This document shows, piece after piece, positions 6,118 through 7,525 of a DNA stretch of 7,525 nt. The stretch covers positions 1-7,525 of the forward strand of contig CABRZN010000089.1 of the NCBI GenBank assembly GCA_902475445.1. The letters run 5' to 3'. The position numbers and the translations under genes were made by a program. The notes beneath the pieces are model-generated. The model did no database searches. It had not been told where the DNA came from and saw only the letters and a list, made by a program, of their open reading frames with translations. The DNA is from an uncultured Collinsella sp. Lineage in GTDB: Bacteria; Actinomycetota; Coriobacteriia; Coriobacteriales; Coriobacteriaceae. Position 1 is the stretch's first letter. Each line of letters begins with the position of its first letter.

Positions 6118-6139
6118 TTCAATTGTTGAATAGTCAACA
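6118..6139. promoter_or_regulatory. Overlapping small palindromes in the degV/HAD divergent intergenic region
   Basis: TTCAA-TTG-TTGAA (6118-6130) overlaps TGTTGA-ATAG-TCAACA (6124-6139). They lie between the divergent starts of degV and the HAD gene, where operators are expected. No regulator gene is adjacent and no good promoter hexamers could be aligned with them, so binding is a guess. The rest of this 156-bp gap shows nothing else I can support. Confidence 0.3.
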
Positions 6140-6187
6140 GTTTGAAGCGGTGGTGTGGAAATCATCAACTGGGGAAGAAGGGTGCCG

Positions 6188-6850
6188 ATGGCGGCATTGC
6201 AACTTTGCGAGCGGCCGGTTGTGCTGTTCGATTTTGACGGCACGGTGGCCGATACGGGTCGGGCAGTGATGACCTCGACGCGCAAGACGCTGGCTGCGCG
6301 CGGGTTTTCGGAGACGCAGATGGGTGATCTGCGCCGCATGATCGGGCCGCCCCTGTGGAAGAGCTTTCACGACTTTTACGGCTTTTCCCGCGAGGAGTCG
6401 CTTGTGGTGGCCGATGAGTACCGCGCCTTTTTTGATGAACTGGGACCGGAGGAGTATCCCGTGTTCAATGGGGTCCCCGAGCTGCTGGATGGGTTGGTCG
6501 CCCAAGGCAAACGTATGGCCGTGGCGACGTCGCGCATGGAGGCGAAGTGCATCGATATGGTGCGTGAGCTGGGGCTTTGCCAGTTCGAAGCCGTGGCTGG
6601 CATGAATCCGCCGCAGGGGCGCGAGACCAAGGCAGATTCGGTCCGCGATGCGCTGGCGGCGCTCGGTGCGACGGCCGACGAGGCCGTGATGATCGGCGAC
6701 CGCTTTAACGATGTGGAGGGCGCGCACGCGATGGGTCTGCCGTGTATCGGCATCTATTCGGGCGCGGCGGCGCCGGGGGAGCACGAGGCCGCGGGTGCCG
6801 ATGCGGTGGTGCACTCGGTGGCCGAGCTTGCTAAACTTTTCGCTATCTAA
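6188..6850 (+). CDS. HAD family hydrolase (phosphoglycolate-phosphatase-like)
   Basis: A 220-residue HAD-superfamily phosphatase of the Gph/PGP type, acting on small phosphorylated metabolites in the cytosol. Motif I DFDGT is at 15-19, with the nucleophile Asp15 and acid/base Asp17. A helical cap (about 24-95) follows. Motif II is Thr114-Ser115 in AVATS, motif III is probably Lys148, and motif IV is GDRFND at 170-175. The ATG at 6188 is preferred because GAAGAAGGG (6174-6182) lies just upstream; an in-frame GTG at 6155 would add 11 residues with no better site. The dipeptidase gene follows after 54 bases in the same direction and may be co-transcribed. The substrate cannot be read from the sequence; phosphoglycolate, pyrophosphate or a nucleotide are all possible. 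Confidence 0.9.
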   Translation: MAALQLCERPVVLFDFDGTVADTGRAVMTSTRKTLAARGFSETQMGDLRRMIGPPLWKSFHDFYGFSREESLVVADEYRAFFDELGPEEYPVFNGVPELLDGLVAQGKRMAVATSRMEAKCIDMVRELGLCQFEAVAGMNPPQGRETKADSVRDALAALGATADEAVMIGDRFNDVEGAHAMGLPCIGIYSGAAAPGEHEAAGADAVVHSVAELAKLFAI

Positions 6851-6861
6851 TGACGTAATGT

Positions 6862-6885
6862 GAGGGGCGGGCACGCTCGCCGCTC
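6862..6885 (+). other. GC-rich hairpin between the HAD and dipeptidase genes
   Basis: GAGGGGCGGGC at 6862-6872 can pair imperfectly with the bases up to 6885 (one mismatch, one G-U pair, small loop). No T-run follows, and the strong dipeptidase ribosome binding site begins seven bases later. It could be a weak terminator, an mRNA-stabilising hairpin, or chance in GC-rich DNA. Confidence 0.3.
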
Positions 6886-6891
6886 ATTGGT

Positions 6892-6898
6892 AAGGAGG
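6892..6898 (+). promoter_or_regulatory. Strong ribosome binding site of the dipeptidase gene
   Basis: AAGGAGG with a six-base spacer to the ATG at 6905. It has the same sequence and spacing as the antitoxin site and fixes the start of this gene, which has no stop in the window. Confidence 0.85.
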
Positions 6899-6904
6899 TC
6901 GTCC

Positions 6905-7525
6905 ATGAATCAGGTGGAGCAGAGCGTCGCTGAGTATGTCGATAAGGTCTGGGAAGATGTCGTCGCCGATATCGAGCAGCTGGTGAGTTATCCGTCCGTG
7001 GCAGTTTCTGCCGATGCGGAGCCCGACGCGCCGTTTGGCCGCCCAGTCCGTGACGCGCTCGATTGCGCGCTCGGCATTGCGCAAAAGCTCGGCTACCAGA
7101 CGAGCGACGACGAGGGCTATGTGGGCATTGCCGATATCCCGGGCCGCGGCGACAAGCAACTCGCGACCATTTGCCATGTGGACGTGGTGCCCGCCGGCCC
7201 CGGCTGGAACACCGACCCGTTTGCGATGGAGCGTCGCGAGGGCTGGCTGCTCGGCCGCGGCGTTATCGACGACAAGGGTCCTGCCGTGCTGTCGCTCTAC
7301 GCCGGCGCCTATCTGCTCAAGCACGGCATTACCCCGCGCTACACCTTCCGCGCGCTGCTGGGCTGCGATGAGGAAGTGGGCATGTCCGACGTTCGCCATT
7401 ATCTGGAGAACCACGCAGACCCCGACTTTTTGTTTACGCCCGATGCCGAGTTCCCGGTCTGCAATGCCGAGAAGGGCCAGTTTGGGGCGACGTTTATGAG
7501 CCCCAAGATCGACGGCGGGCGTATT
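6905..7525 (+). CDS. pepV: M20 family metallodipeptidase, PepV-like (3' end beyond window)
   Basis: The first 207 residues of a cytosolic zinc- or manganese-dependent dipeptidase of family M20, which splits dipeptides late in peptide use. Family members are about 450-480 residues, so less than half is seen. Metal-site motifs appear in order: HVDVVPAG with His91 and Asp93, the bridging Asp122 in GRGVIDDKGP (117-126), the catalytic Glu156 and metal ligand Glu157 in CDEEVG, and Asp180 in TPDAEFPV. This spacing closely follows Lactobacillus PepV. The GWNTDPF segment (100-106) after the first motif is also typical. The last metal ligand, a C-terminal histidine, would lie outside the window. The frame is open to the final base, and the strong GC bias matches the backbone. 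Other M20 peptidases such as ArgE or DapE are less likely, because GVIDDKGP is PepV-like. Confidence 0.9.
   Translation, partial: MNQVEQSVAEYVDKVWEDVVADIEQLVSYPSVAVSADAEPDAPFGRPVRDALDCALGIAQKLGYQTSDDEGYVGIADIPGRGDKQLATICHVDVVPAGPGWNTDPFAMERREGWLLGRGVIDDKGPAVLSLYAGAYLLKHGITPRYTFRALLGCDEEVGMSDVRHYLENHADPDFLFTPDAEFPVCNAEKGQFGATFMSPKIDGGRI

Noticed and set aside
6134..6874. 246-codon minus-strand open frame opposite the HAD gene
   Set aside because: Histidine/arginine-rich antisense product; the plus strand carries all HAD motifs.
6884..7414. 176-codon minus-strand open frame opposite the dipeptidase
   Set aside because: Antisense shadow; the plus strand has the complete M20 metal-binding motifs and a strong ribosome binding site.

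Overview
The window looks like a chromosomal segment of a GC-rich Gram-positive actinobacterium, most likely a gut Coriobacteriia member such as Collinsella. That assignment is an inference from gene content, strong AAGGAGG ribosome binding sites and base composition; no marker gene here proves it. The genes at the two ends are ordinary housekeeping genes with high GC. They are a LOG-family nucleotide phosphoribohydrolase (31-789, +), a DegV fatty-acid-binding protein (5171-6031, -), a HAD hydrolase of the phosphoglycolate-phosphatase type (6188-6850, +), and the first 207 codons of a PepV-like M20 dipeptidase (6905 to the window end, +).

Between the LOG gene and degV lies a 4.4 kb accessory segment of visibly lower GC. 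One sampled 60-base line in the dipeptidase has 43 G/C, two in the large accessory gene have 32 and 33, and one in the intergenic element has 24. From left to right the segment holds: (i) a RelB/DinJ-YafQ type II toxin-antitoxin operon (904-1515, +) preceded by a 21-bp imperfect inverted repeat that is probably its autoregulatory operator; (ii) a 63-bp palindromic repeat at 1531-1593; (iii) a 994-residue protein on the minus strand (1580-4564) combining a Cys-rich archaeo-eukaryotic primase domain, a superfamily II helicase and a degenerate phospholipase-D-like domain, the architecture annotated elsewhere as a 'TOTE conflict system' primase-helicase; (iv) a gene-free stretch with a 230-bp element bounded by 36-bp inverted repeats that match at 35 of 36 positions (4773-5002); and (v) a second copy of the 63-bp palindrome at 5093-5155, in the same orientation and 59/63 identical to the first.

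The two palindromes are direct repeats that bracket the primase-helicase and the inverted-repeat element. The first copy supplies the last codons and the stop codon of the primase-helicase gene, and the second lies just past the degV stop. They could act as 3'-end hairpins, and recombination between them could remove the whole 3.56 kb module. The likeliest unusual system here is therefore a single-gene primase-helicase conflict module beside a toxin-antitoxin pair, in a repeat-bounded site between conserved genes. A defence role is inferred from family and context; the sequence alone does not show it.
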